Of a stretch of DNA of 23,407 nt, positions 1-7,116 are shown in pieces. The stretch is from positions 1-23,407 of the forward strand of contig JAUWHQ010000205.1 of the NCBI GenBank assembly GCA_030605805.1. The letters run 5' to 3'. Numbering within the stretch: the stretch's first letter is position 1; each line of letters opens with the position of its first letter. The notes under the pieces were generated by a model. It was not told the origin of the DNA. It ran no database searches and saw nothing but the letters and a program-made list of their open reading frames with translations. The translations under genes and the position numbers were made by a program. Source of the DNA: Methanosarcinales archaeon. Lineage in GTDB: Archaea > Halobacteriota > Methanosarcinia > Methanosarcinales > Methanogasteraceae.

Positions 1-525
1 CGACTGCGCATTGCTCGTAAGTATCATCGGTGCACCATACTTGCGTGCGAGCTTGAGATTGTGCCTGAATTCAGCGAGCGCCCGGACCCGCTCTGTTCCA
101 CGCATCTTGATGATCGAATCAAGATTAAACTCGATTGCCACCCTGTTCTCAGATGCAAACCTTATTAGCACCTGATTTAGTTTCTCGCCGGGGTGCGATA
201 ATATATCGACATCCCGGCTTTCGACTGATGCACGGTTGATCTTCTCGCTTCCGCCATGAACAGAAAGCACGCACGCCTTTGCGCGATGCTTCCGGATCAT
301 CTGCACGAGGTGTGTCGGGTTCTTTGCGACGATCTCGATTCCTGAATATATTCTGATTCCGGCGTGATCTGTGGTCTTCGGTGCTCGCGGCGGGTGCGGG
401 GTGTGGTTCGTGATTGCGATTCCAGCGTAGCCGTATCCGGATGCGATCTCTGCCATCGCTTCGGGTGTGCTTTCGCATTCGGGCGCTGCGCGGATGTTGA
501 AGTCGTAGAATTTGTGGGTGTGCAT
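1..525 (-). CDS. rnp3: RNase P protein component 3 (p30/Rpp30), 3' end cut by window edge
   Basis: This is a protein subunit of archaeal RNase P, which removes 5' leaders from pre-tRNAs; Rpp30 has a PHP-like TIM-barrel fold. I translated it by hand from an ATG at 525-523. The frame stays open for 175 codons to base 1, so the C-terminus lies outside the window. The N-terminus begins MHTHKFYDFNIRA. Further in come GIAITNHTPH, EIVAKNP, VDILSHPGE, VAIEFNLDS and a final LARKYGAPMILTSNAQS. These match the family order (a conserved Asp-rich start, 'D.lsHp', 'ElN' and 'RRNLkLArkyg.p.i.SS.AhS'). The usual His of the last motif appears as Gln. A TATA-like element lies about 33 nt upstream. Full-length family members are roughly 210-240 aa, so perhaps 40-60 residues are missing. 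The assignment is by motif recognition and is confident. Confidence 0.9.
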   Translation of the reverse strand, partial: MHTHKFYDFNIRAAPECESTPEAMAEIASGYGYAGIAITNHTPHPPRAPKTTDHAGIRIYSGIEIVAKNPTHLVQMIRKHRAKACVLSVHGGSEKINRASVESRDVDILSHPGEKLNQVLIRFASENRVAIEFNLDSIIKMRGTERVRALAEFRHNLKLARKYGAPMILTSNAQS

Positions 526-554
526 GGTGGTCCTGGTTTTCTTTGTCTGGGTGG

Positions 555-562
555 ATATTTAT
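555..562 (-). promoter_or_regulatory. TATA-box of the RNase P p30 gene
   Basis: On the minus strand this reads TATAAATA, centred about 33 nt upstream of the rnp3 ATG at 525. The spacing suits an archaeal promoter with a very short leader. A weak AGGA sits just before the ATG. Confidence 0.5.
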
Positions 563-620
563 AGTGTCTCCGATGGCTTCTGGTGCCAGAACTCGTTCGG
601 GTGGATTTTAGGTGTTTGGG

Positions 621-637
621 CAGGAGGAGATTTAAGA
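621..637 (+). promoter_or_regulatory. BRE plus TATA-like element before the pentapeptide/channel gene
   Basis: A purine-rich AGGAGGAGA (622-630) runs into TTTAAGA (631-637). It resembles a Shine-Dalgarno, but it lies about 30 nt before the ATG at 660, which is the distance expected for BRE/TATA and a nearly leaderless mRNA. Alternatively the GGAGGAG serves the 4-codon ORF starting at 642. The distinction is inference. Confidence 0.4.
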
Positions 638-659
638 ACGGATGAATGCATTCTGAAAG

Positions 660-2279
660 ATGATAATGGCAAGATGTGAATATGAAATACGGTTTTTGGC
701 AGAAGAATGGGACTGCCCTCTTGATGCACTCCCTGGAGAACGGTACTGCTACTGGCACAAAGAAGTGGATGGAAAAGAGCCGACAGAAGAGCAGTTGGGG
801 GAGTTGAAGGAAAAAGAGGTTAAGGGTGTTTACTTACGGAAAGCAGACTTATTTGGGAAAAACCTTCAGGGAGTATGGTTATGGGGGGCATACCTTTTGG
901 GAGCTGAGTTATCTGAGGCAGACATTCGAGGAGCAGAGTTATCTGTGGCAGACCTTCAAGGAGCAAAATTGTCTCGGGCAAACCTTCGTGGAGCAAAGTT
1001 ATCTGAGGCAGACATTCGAAGAGCAGATTTATATGAGACAGATCTTCGAGGAGCAGATTTATCTGATGTAAAACTTCGGGGAGCAGATTTGTCTTGGGCA
1101 AACCTTCGTGGAGCAAAGTTATCTTGTGCAGATCTTCAAGGAGCGAAGTTATATAAGGCAGACTTTCGAGGAGCGGATTTGTCTCGGGCAAACCTCCAAG
1201 GTGCTGATTTGTATAGTGCAAAGTTTGATTCCAAAACAGATTTGGATGGTTCGGTTTTAGTTGGCGCTAATCTATATCACTCCTACTTTGACGAAACAAG
1301 GAGCTTCAGAAATGTGAAAAGAGTGTTTCAGAATGATGGTGATAGAGAAATCAACGAGATTGCTGGGGACGCTCTTGGTAGCTGGCTCATCCGGATTCTT
1401 GAGAATGGCGATAAATATCCAGCAAAGAGAATTTCAAAAATAATGTTTTTTGTTGTGACTAAAATTCTAAATAAAAAATTATATCGTTTACCCCTAAAGC
1501 CAGCCGTAATCGACATGGACATGATTGAGAGGAAAGCGCCCCGCCTTGCTGCAAAGTTTCGTTGGGAGGGATTGATCAGATATGCTATAGGGGGTGACGA
1601 GGTCAGATGTGTTATGGGGGGCGAAAAAATAATCTTCTTCGACTGGCAATCCGGATGCACCATCAAAAATCCAGAAGACGAACTGCGACATAAAGAACGT
1701 CTCATGAGAGTCGAGGAACTCACAGACCTCCTCCTCAAAGACAGTAGGATCCAGCCGGAGTTCCTCTACCATGCGAGCCGCGCATCCCTGTATGAAGCAT
1801 CATACGAAATCTACAACAACCTTTACAACTTCTACATCGCAAACGGCAGGCTTGATCAGGCTGCCCATGTCCACTACCGTAGGGAGGAAGTACATAGAAA
1901 ACTCAGATGGGCGAGGGGTGGACTTAAGAACAGGGCGAGGTCGATCTTTGATTTAGTGATTCTGAATCTTTTTACCGGATATGGCGACAGGATTTCCCGC
2001 CCTATCGGCGTTTCAGGTCTTATCATTGGCTTATTTGCCTTTCTTTTCTGGCTCTCTGACGGAATCGTCAAGAACGTAAACGGCAGCCCTGCCGCGCCCG
2101 ACTGGGTAGACTACCTCTATCACAGCATCACAACCTTCACAAGCCTTGGATATTCCAATATCCAGCCCAATCTGGCAGCAGGACACCTGCCTCAGGTATT
2201 GGTGGCAGCAGAGTCGGGCTTGGGCATTCTGATGATGGCATTGATCATCTTCGTTGTCACGTATCAGGTCTCACGCTAA
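660..2279 (+). CDS. Pentapeptide-repeat protein fused to a two-TM potassium-channel-like domain
   Basis: A 539-aa protein with four visible parts. (a) The N-terminus has C6, C19, C30 and H33, a possible metal site. (b) Residues about 55-215 are pentapeptide repeats of the A(D/N)LxG kind, predicted to form a right-handed quadrilateral beta-helix. (c) A helical middle region (about 225-440) contains a segment around YEIYNNLYNFYIANGRLDQA. (d) The C-terminal module has TM1 (about 449-465), a pore helix and loop with TSLGYSN at 494-500, and TM2 (about 514-536). The layout matches the Ion_trans_2 type, but the filter is GYSN rather than the usual GYGD. It is likely a cytoplasmic-membrane channel or ion-conducting sensor; ligand and ion are unknown. 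Start choice: ATG 660 (MIMARC); ATG 666 is also possible and has GAAAGA just before it. The gene is more AT-rich than its neighbours, especially around 1430-1500, which may suggest lateral acquisition. Confidence 0.85.
   Translation: MIMARCEYEIRFLAEEWDCPLDALPGERYCYWHKEVDGKEPTEEQLGELKEKEVKGVYLRKADLFGKNLQGVWLWGAYLLGAELSEADIRGAELSVADLQGAKLSRANLRGAKLSEADIRRADLYETDLRGADLSDVKLRGADLSWANLRGAKLSCADLQGAKLYKADFRGADLSRANLQGADLYSAKFDSKTDLDGSVLVGANLYHSYFDETRSFRNVKRVFQNDGDREINEIAGDALGSWLIRILENGDKYPAKRISKIMFFVVTKILNKKLYRLPLKPAVIDMDMIERKAPRLAAKFRWEGLIRYAIGGDEVRCVMGGEKIIFFDWQSGCTIKNPEDELRHKERLMRVEELTDLLLKDSRIQPEFLYHASRASLYEASYEIYNNLYNFYIANGRLDQAAHVHYRREEVHRKLRWARGGLKNRARSIFDLVILNLFTGYGDRISRPIGVSGLIIGLFAFLFWLSDGIVKNVNGSPAAPDWVDYLYHSITTFTSLGYSNIQPNLAAGHLPQVLVAAESGLGILMMALIIFVVTYQVSR
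890..1215 (+). repeat. Tandem 15/30-bp coding repeats of the pentapeptide region
   Basis: Units of the type GGAGCAGATTTATCT recur every 15 bp, in slightly diverged 30-bp pairs, throughout this stretch. Each 15-bp unit encodes one pentapeptide. Near-identical copies (for example GGCAGACATTCGAGGAGCA at about 918 and again with one change near 1005) suggest recent internal duplication, and also make assembly or copy-number errors possible. Confidence 0.8.
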
Positions 2280-2531
2280 ACGAATATATTTGCAAATCCT
2301 AACACCCAAACCTACCCACATCTACGCCTAAACCACAACTTACTGCCAGCAATTCTCATTTTGGAAATTCTCGTGGTCATCAACGGCCCGAAACAGCAAA
2401 AAAAGATAAAGTTGCAATAGTTTTTCTTAAAAAATATGTTACTTTTGTACTTTATATCGCATTAACTACTTGCATAATATGCTGATAGTATGCGCCAAAC
2501 AAAATTCCATTCCATAATTAGAATTGCTGAC
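2280..2531. other. AT-rich spacer between convergent genes
   Basis: About 250 nt between the convergent channel-fusion and AIM24 genes. It is visibly AT-rich in its second half, with T-runs such as TTTTTCTTAAAAAA near 2419-2432 that could end transcripts. No coding frame or RNA gene is supported here. Confidence 0.4.
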
Positions 2532-3227
2532 TTACTGCGGAGTCCCTTGGAAATACACTTCCTCATAAGGCTGGATGACCACAAAACCTTCTCCTCTGAA
2601 CGCCATCTGCAGCGATTCACCGCTTCCACGTCCAACAAGCGTCTTTAGTGAGATATCTGTCTTTATATCGGGGCTCAAGCTCCCGGACCATGCCACAGTG
2701 GCATTTGGGTCTGTAAACACGGGTTGATCCGGTGTCACCTTGAGTGTCAGCGGGTCATAGTGCGTGGTGATGGCAATCATGCCGGTCCCTTCAAGTTTCA
2801 CATTGAAGAGTCCGCCTGCCATGATTCCGGCAACCTTTTTCAGCAGTTTAATGTCCCACTTAATCGTTTCTTCGAATGCGAGCAGGTCGTTGCCATTGAC
2901 GTATATCGACTGGTCGTCAAGATTGATTATGGAGACTTTCTTGCCTTCATCAGCCAGATACACCTTTCCCGTACCTTCCACCTTTGTCAGGCTCACGCCT
3001 TCCCCGGTAACCGCTTTTTTGACCAGTTTCCCAAGCCCGTGCTCCATCACACCCTCACGCGTGAATTTGACGTCGCCTGCATAGGCTACCATTGATCCTT
3101 TCTTTGTCCAGACCCTGCCGTCAAGATTTATCTCAAGCAGGCGATCACGTTCCAGCTCGAATATGCCCTCTCCAAGATCGCGCTGCCCTGTCGCCTCTAC
3201 GAATTCATCAATTGAGTACCGTCCCAT
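2532..3227 (-). CDS. AIM24 family protein (TIGR00266/DUF124)
   Basis: A 231-aa beta-rich protein of the AIM24 family, found across bacteria, archaea and yeast mitochondria (AIM24, linked to inner-membrane organisation). The biochemical role in prokaryotes is not established. Family-type signatures are present: GSMVAYAGDVKF, then GTGKVYLAD, a Gly-rich KKVAGIMAGGLFNVKLEGTG and the ending FRGEGFVVIQPYEEV. No signal peptide or TM segment is visible, so it is probably cytoplasmic or peripheral. The frame is open to an earlier ATG at 3284, but I start at ATG 3227 (MGRYSIDEF) because AGGAGGCG lies 5 nt upstream at 3233-3240. The extra residues of the longer frame are merely the translated promoter repeat (LQAYKLQAY). 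The gene is monocistronic here and divergent from the L18e operon. Confidence 0.85.
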   Translation of the reverse strand: MGRYSIDEFVEATGQRDLGEGIFELERDRLLEINLDGRVWTKKGSMVAYAGDVKFTREGVMEHGLGKLVKKAVTGEGVSLTKVEGTGKVYLADEGKKVSIINLDDQSIYVNGNDLLAFEETIKWDIKLLKKVAGIMAGGLFNVKLEGTGMIAITTHYDPLTLKVTPDQPVFTDPNATVAWSGSLSPDIKTDISLKTLVGRGSGESLQMAFRGEGFVVIQPYEEVYFQGTPQ

Positions 3228-3232
3228 CTGTT

Positions 3233-3240
3233 CGCCTCCT
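3233..3240 (-). promoter_or_regulatory. Strong Shine-Dalgarno deciding the AIM24 start
   Basis: AGGAGGCG on the minus strand, 5 nt before ATG 3227. It selects the 231-aa product over the 250-aa open frame. Confidence 0.75.
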
Positions 3241-3256
3241 TCTGGTGGTTCGTGCA

Positions 3257-3286
3257 TATATGCTTGCAACTTATATGCTTGCAACT
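3257..3286 (-). repeat. Perfect 15-bp tandem direct repeat in the AIM24 promoter
   Basis: Two adjacent exact copies, 3257-3271 and 3272-3286. On the minus strand each reads AGTTGCAAGCATATA, so each copy ends in a TATA-like core. The cores lie about 32 and 47 nt upstream of ATG 3227. They may be a duplicated promoter core or a two-site operator overlapping TATA. That the repeat is there is directly seen; its function is inference. Confidence 0.6.
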
Positions 3287-3618
3287 CAAGAGGTATGTCA
3301 TTCGTGGGTTATAAAGTCATTAGGTGTCTTTCAGATGGATGTAAGCCCCCCGCTCTCTTTGATTCCCATTTCCATCGAAACACCTCATTGCACCCTCGTG
3401 AAACCAAAAGCTAAAAGATGCTCGAACGATTTTGCCCCCGGGGGACCTTTGTGTCATCGCACATTTGGGCTCTGGAGACTAAAAAACCTCAAACCCCTTT
3501 TCTTCCGCAAACCTTTTCTACGGCAGATACAGATGGTTACCTTCCATCATTCCAATGGCGGACGAACCCCAAAAAACCGGTTCGAACACAGATGATATGT
3601 GTGAGTCTTGGAGGAAAT
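3287..3618. other. Intergenic region upstream of the L18e operon
   Basis: About 330 nt with no supported gene. Open frames here (for example plus from 3418) only run into L18e from upstream and do not look like protein. Notable items are a 10-bp palindrome CCCCCGGGGG at 3435-3444 and an A-rich stretch at 3570-3577 that could be part of a promoter. GGTTCGAAC at 3579-3587 resembles a tRNA T-loop, but no matching stems exist. Confidence 0.4.
3610..3617 (+). promoter_or_regulatory. Shine-Dalgarno of L18e
   Basis: GGAGGAAA immediately before ATG 3619. It decides the start of L18e and excludes the upstream extension of the open frame to 3418. Confidence 0.75.
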
Positions 3619-3987
3619 ATGAGCAAAGTACGATATAAAAAGACAGATCCCAGGATTGCATCGTTGATAGAGGATCTAAGAGCCAGATCAAGAGAGAACG
3701 AGGCTTTAATCTGGGAAGATATTGCAGTGCGTCTGGAACGACCGAGAAGAAGTTATGCGACAGTGAATCTCAGCCACATCAACCGGCACGTCGCAGAAAA
3801 CGAGACGATCATTGTGCCAGGAAAGGTGCTCGGCGCCGGCGACATCAACCACCCGCTGGTGGTGGGCGCGTTTAACTTCAGCGATGGTGCACGGGCAAAG
3901 ATTACGGATGCCGGCGGAGAATGCCTCACGATCGAGGAATTGCTGGCAAGAAATCCCGCAGGATCGAATATACGGATTATCAGGTGA
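3619..3987 (+). CDS. rpl18e: 50S ribosomal protein L18e (eL18)
   Basis: 122-aa archaeal large-subunit protein, homologous to eukaryotic eL18. It begins MSKVRYKKTDPRIASLIEDL and carries the family motifs RPRRSYATVNLSHI and VPGKVLGAGDINHPLVVGA, ending near SNIRIIR. Its length is normal for archaeal L18e (about 115-125 aa). The start is fixed by GGAGGAAA just upstream; the longer frame adds 67 unlikely residues. It is the first gene of a short operon, with L13 following after 14 nt, as in nearly all archaea. Confidence 0.95.
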   Translation: MSKVRYKKTDPRIASLIEDLRARSRENEALIWEDIAVRLERPRRSYATVNLSHINRHVAENETIIVPGKVLGAGDINHPLVVGAFNFSDGARAKITDAGGECLTIEELLARNPAGSNIRIIR

Positions 3988-4001
3988 ACTTTGGTGATTT
4001 T

Positions 4002-4424
4002 ATGACTGATAGAATAATTATCGATGCAAACGGATTGATTCTCGGGCGGCTTGCGAGCGTTGTTGCATCAAGGCTGCTCAATGGCGATACCATAGCGATC
4101 ATCAACGCCGAACGTGCCACAGTCTCAGGCGCCAAGACCACCACGTTTCGGGAATATAAGGAACAGATGGACAAAGGGTCGACAGAACACGGTCCCTACT
4201 TCCCAACCCGACCCGACCGCATCCTGAAGCGGACGATTCGCGGCATGCTCCCGTACAAACGTATGCGCGGGCGCGATGCGATGGCAAGGCTTCGCGTGTA
4301 CATGGGCACCCCTGCCGAATTTTCAGGGCTGAAGGCAGATACGATTCCTGAAGCGAGCGTCTTGAGGCTGGGGACCATCAAATACACCACACTCGGCGAA
4401 CTCAATGCAAAGTTAGGCGGTTAG
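4002..4424 (+). CDS. rpl13: 50S ribosomal protein L13 (uL13)
   Basis: 140-aa archaeal uL13, an early-assembling large-subunit protein that binds 23S rRNA. Visible family motifs are IIDANGLILGRLAS near the N-terminus, FPTRPDRILKRTIRGMLPYK in the middle and a C-terminal LGTIKYTTLGEL. The ATG at 4002 gives the standard archaeal length, with GGTGAT about 4 nt upstream. The open frame extends further left only by reading through the end of L18e in another frame. Normally S9 (rps9) follows L13 in archaea; here the next gene, 7 nt on, is a KH-domain protein. Confidence 0.95.
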   Translation: MTDRIIIDANGLILGRLASVVASRLLNGDTIAIINAERATVSGAKTTTFREYKEQMDKGSTEHGPYFPTRPDRILKRTIRGMLPYKRMRGRDAMARLRVYMGTPAEFSGLKADTIPEASVLRLGTIKYTTLGELNAKLGG

Positions 4425-4431
4425 GCGGCTG

Positions 4432-4959
4432 ATGTACGTCAAAATCCCGCATGATCGGATCGGTGCGGTGATCGGTCCTAAAGGCAGCGTCAAACAACTG
4501 ATTGAGGAGCGTTCGGCTGCAACACTGGATATTGACAGCAAATCAGGTACCGTGCAGGTTTTAGCCCCTGATGATCCGGTGCGTGCGATGCAGGCTATGG
4601 AGGTCGTCAAGGCGATCGGACGGGGTTTTAGCCCGGAACGGGCGATCGTGCTGTTCGATGACGATTTTATGGTGTTAGAAGTGATCAACATATCGGCAAA
4701 CACGCCAAAAGAGCTTAAACGCATCAAAGGCAGGATCATCGGGACGCGTGGCAGAACGCGGGAACTGATCGAGACTGTGACTCATGTCAGCGTCTCGATC
4801 TACGGAAAGACCGTATCGGTCATCGGGTACCCTGAGCAGACGCACGTTGCAAAGACCGCAATCGAGATGCTGATCGATGGTGCGCCGCACTCATCGGTGT
4901 ACGGCTACGTCGAGAAGAATCGGCGCGAGCTTGCCGGAAAACAAGCTGCACATTATTAG
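4432..4959 (+). CDS. Two-KH-domain RNA-binding protein, archaeal Dim2/Pno1 homolog
   Basis: 175-aa protein with two KH folds. The first GXXG loop is in GAVIGPKGSVKQLIE (about residues 11-25) and the second is in GRIIGTRGRTRELIE (about 101-115). The family (TIGR03665-type) is the archaeal counterpart of Dim2/Pno1/Krr1, which acts on the 3' end of small-subunit rRNA during ribosome maturation. The ATG comes 7 nt after the L13 stop, with AGGCGG (about 4423-4428) as ribosome-binding site, so it is almost surely cotranscribed with L18e and L13. In many archaea this gene instead sits beside a RIO kinase and aIF1A. Function by homology is strong; partner and timing are inferred. Confidence 0.88.
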   Translation: MYVKIPHDRIGAVIGPKGSVKQLIEERSAATLDIDSKSGTVQVLAPDDPVRAMQAMEVVKAIGRGFSPERAIVLFDDDFMVLEVINISANTPKELKRIKGRIIGTRGRTRELIETVTHVSVSIYGKTVSVIGYPEQTHVAKTAIEMLIDGAPHSSVYGYVEKNRRELAGKQAAHY

Positions 4960-4977
4960 ATATAGATATCGCTGAAC

Positions 4978-5013
4978 AGGGGTGCGGGCGTTGCAGCTGA
5001 CGCCATCGCCCCT
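4978..5013. terminator. Hairpin between convergent KH-protein and hisD genes
   Basis: Two paired blocks: AGGGG (4978-4982) with CCCCT (5009-5013), and GGCGT (4987-4991) with ACGCC (5000-5004), separated by a 4/4 internal loop, with an 8-nt apical loop. It lies 18 nt after the KH stop and overlaps the hisD stop codon. Its location suits a bidirectional end signal, but no strong U tract follows, so the role is uncertain. Confidence 0.4.
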
Positions 5014-6301
5014 AATCCTCTCCTGAAAACCGCACCCGGACCGCATCTGCGTGCGCGTTAAGCCCCTCTTCCTCTGCTATCGCCACAATCGTATCCTTGA
5101 TCTGCGAGAGCCCCTCTTTTCCGATGATCTGGATGCTCGATTTTTTTGTGAAATGACCGACATTCAGACCAGAGTGGGTCCGTGCGTGTCCGGCTGTGGG
5201 CAGTACGTGGTTCGTACCTGATGCGTAATCGCCAGCCGAAACAGGGGCATAATCACCGACAAAGATCGAACCCGCGTTGCAGATGCCGTTTATCGCACCA
5301 AGCGAGTCCTTCACCATGATCTCGAGGTGTTCCGGTGCAAACGTGTTTGAAAACTCGACACACTCATCGATCGAGTCGAAGATCAGGATTGCGCTGTGTT
5401 CGAGCGACTTTTTGATGATCTCTGACCGGAGGGCGTCTGCTTCCCCTGACCTGATCAGTTCGAACACCCTGTCGGCGATCACCTCCGATGTCGTTGCAAG
5501 GACCGACACAGCGTTTGGATCGTGTTCTGCCTGCGCTATCATATCCGCTGCGATGAAATCCGGATGTGCGCTCTCGTCTGCGATGATCAGAACCTCTGAG
5601 GGTCCCGCAGGAAAATCGATCCGGGTTGGAACCATCATCTTTGCCGCGGTCACATACACATTCCCGGGTCCAATGATCATGTCGACCGCGGGCACGGTCT
5701 CTGTGCCGTAAGCCATCGCAGCGATCGCCTGAGCGCCCCCGACGCAAAAGATCCGGTCAGCGCCCGCAATCGATGCTGCTGCAAGTGTCAGCGGATGCAC
5801 GCCCCCGTCACCATCAGGCATCGGCGGGGTGCAGATCACTGCCTCGGGCACAGATGCGACCTTCGCTGGTATGATCGTCATCAGTGCCGTCGATGGATAC
5901 GACGCCTGCCCGCCCGGGACGTAAGCACCGATGCAATCAAGGGGCGTCGTCTTCTGCCCGAGGCTGATTCCGGGCGCAATCTCGCTCAGCCAGAGATCGG
6001 GTTCAAGCTGGGATTCGTGAAACCTCCTGATATTATCGGCTGCGGTCTCGAGATGCCAGAGAATCTCGGGGTCGATCAGATCGAACACCTCTGATATGGC
6101 AGCGTCTGAAACCTCGATTGTGGAGAGCAGGGTGCCGTCGAACCGCTCGGTGTATTCGATGAGCGCGGCGTCGCCTCTGGTTTTCACGTCCTGTAGAATC
6201 GCTGAAACGGCTGGTTTCACTTTTTCGATCTCGGTTTCCCGGTTCAGCAGGGTGGCAAGTTCGGTCTCGGTTAACCGGGTGTGGTGTTTTCTTATCATCA
6301 T
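5012..6301 (-). CDS. hisD: Histidinol dehydrogenase
   Basis: 429 aa, the normal length. It catalyses the last two steps of histidine biosynthesis, L-histidinol to L-histidine with two NAD+, in the cytoplasm as a Zn-dependent homodimer. Recognised blocks are GAYVPGGQASYPS (125-137), GPGNVYVTAAK (211-221), GPSEVLIIAD (233-242), FAPEHLE (321-327), SAGDYASGTNHVLPT (355-369) and the C-terminal GLNAHADAVRVR. Expected Zn ligands are present: Q257, H260, D358 and H417. The catalytic Glu-His pair is E324-H325. ATG 6301 or the adjacent ATG 6298 may be used; GAGGA lies about 14 nt upstream. No other his gene is in the window, so the histidine genes appear scattered. Confidence 0.96.
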   Translation of the reverse strand: MMIRKHHTRLTETELATLLNRETEIEKVKPAVSAILQDVKTRGDAALIEYTERFDGTLLSTIEVSDAAISEVFDLIDPEILWHLETAADNIRRFHESQLEPDLWLSEIAPGISLGQKTTPLDCIGAYVPGGQASYPSTALMTIIPAKVASVPEAVICTPPMPDGDGGVHPLTLAAASIAGADRIFCVGGAQAIAAMAYGTETVPAVDMIIGPGNVYVTAAKMMVPTRIDFPAGPSEVLIIADESAHPDFIAADMIAQAEHDPNAVSVLATTSEVIADRVFELIRSGEADALRSEIIKKSLEHSAILIFDSIDECVEFSNTFAPEHLEIMVKDSLGAINGICNAGSIFVGDYAPVSAGDYASGTNHVLPTAGHARTHSGLNVGHFTKKSSIQIIGKEGLSQIKDTIVAIAEEEGLNAHADAVRVRFSGED

Positions 6302-6406
6302 GGTTCATCATCTTTTCCTCTGCATGCGTTAAATTTTCTTCGGAACCCAAAACTCAACTCATTTAGTGAAAATATCGCCTCAATCCTGCAGTAGATGTAG
6401 GGCGAC

Positions 6407-6412
6407 AAAAAA
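6407..6412 (-). terminator. Possible oligo-T terminator after yjbQ
   Basis: A T6 run on the minus strand about 75 nt downstream of the yjbQ stop and upstream of hisD. Archaeal transcription often ends at such tracts. It is weak evidence that yjbQ and hisD are separate transcripts. Confidence 0.3.
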
Positions 6413-6485
6413 GAGATCATATCCGGACGTGGAAGGATCTGTTGATGTTCAAGATGGTATCAACCATTAATCAGGACCCCACCGA

Positions 6486-6905
6486 TCATTCACCCACGAT
6501 CTGCACGATCAGCTTCCGGTTCCTCGGGCGGTTGTCCAGATCGATAAATATGATCTGCTGCCATGTCCCGAGCATCATGCTGCCGCCGACAAACGGCACA
6601 GACAGGCTTGGACCGAGCAGAGACGCCCGCACATGAGAATGCCCGTTGCCATCGCCCCACTTCAGATTGTGCATGTATTCGATGCCCTGCGGCGCAATCC
6701 GCTCAAGCATAGCCTTGAAATCCGAAACCAATCCGGATTCGTACTCAATTGTTGTCACTGCGCCTGTGGCACCCGGCACGAAGACCGCAACGATCCCATG
6801 GGTGAGTTTTGACTTTGAAAGCGCATCCGAGACTTCCTTTGTTATATCCACGATGTCTGCGTTCCCCTTTGTCGGAAAATTCAGGTACTGGGTGCCGACC
6901 ACCAT
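6486..6905 (-). CDS. YjbQ/UPF0047 family protein (secondary thiamine-phosphate synthase type)
   Basis: 139 aa, typical of the single-domain YjbQ family, which forms a trimeric beta-sandwich. Some members show weak thiamine-phosphate synthase activity, but the physiological role is unsettled. The signatures are clear: FVPGATGAVTTIEYE (42-56), GDGNGHSHVRASLLGPS (84-100, with the conserved His cluster) and GTWQQIIFIDLDNRPRNR (113-130), ending VQIVGE. The start ATG 6905 has GGTGAGTGA just upstream, which is also the end of the preceding small membrane-protein gene. The spacer between the two genes is only 3 nt, so they form an operon. Confidence 0.92.
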   Translation of the reverse strand: MVVGTQYLNFPTKGNADIVDITKEVSDALSKSKLTHGIVAVFVPGATGAVTTIEYESGLVSDFKAMLERIAPQGIEYMHNLKWGDGNGHSHVRASLLGPSLSVPFVGGSMMLGTWQQIIFIDLDNRPRNRKLIVQIVGE

Positions 6906-6908
6906 CGT

Positions 6909-7085
6909 TCACTCACCGAAGTTAGCTAGTTTCCAGCCCGCCGCACTGATTACGAGGGTGAAAACGAGAAGCGAGATCACAGATCCGAGTGCCATCATCC
7001 CAGCGTTCTCGAATATAGCGCACAGCAGGATAAGGAGGAGCACCGAGCCGATCGATGCCACGATCTCGAAGGTTGGTTTATTCAT
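6909..7085 (-). CDS. Small two-TM membrane protein, unknown function
   Basis: 58 aa, hand-translated, below the usual length cut-off. It begins MNKPTFEIVASIGSVLL and ends SAAGWKLANFGE. Two hydrophobic segments (about residues 9-24 and 31-49) are separated by a short ENAG turn, predicting a helical hairpin in the membrane. It ends 3 nt before yjbQ, and its last codons (GGTGAGTGA) supply the yjbQ ribosome-binding site, which argues that it is translated. No Shine-Dalgarno is visible for this gene itself, but a TATA-like TTTTTAA lies about 27 nt before the ATG, matching a leaderless mRNA. I do not recognise the family. Confidence 0.65.
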   Translation of the reverse strand: MNKPTFEIVASIGSVLLLILLCAIFENAGMMALGSVISLLVFTLVISAAGWKLANFGE

Positions 7086-7108
7086 TGCAGTAGCATCGAC
7101 AGGAGAGG

Positions 7109-7116
7109 TTAAAAAG
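7109..7116 (-). promoter_or_regulatory. TATA-like element for the small membrane protein-yjbQ operon
   Basis: CTTTTTAA on the minus strand, centred about 27 nt upstream of ATG 7085. With no ribosome-binding site before that ATG, this suggests a leaderless transcript. Confidence 0.5.

Noticed and set aside
149..758. Minus-strand frames of 109 and 153 aa
   Set aside because: Their low-complexity Arg/His/Pro composition and overlap with rnp3 in another frame mark them as shadows; rnp3 is the real gene.
890..1215. CRISPR-like regular repeats
   Set aside because: The 15-bp periodicity is in frame inside a coding sequence and encodes pentapeptide repeats; there are no unique spacers.
3560..3610. 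tRNA-like GGTTCGAAC
   Set aside because: The flanks do not pair to form a T-stem or acceptor stem, and no D or anticodon arm is present.
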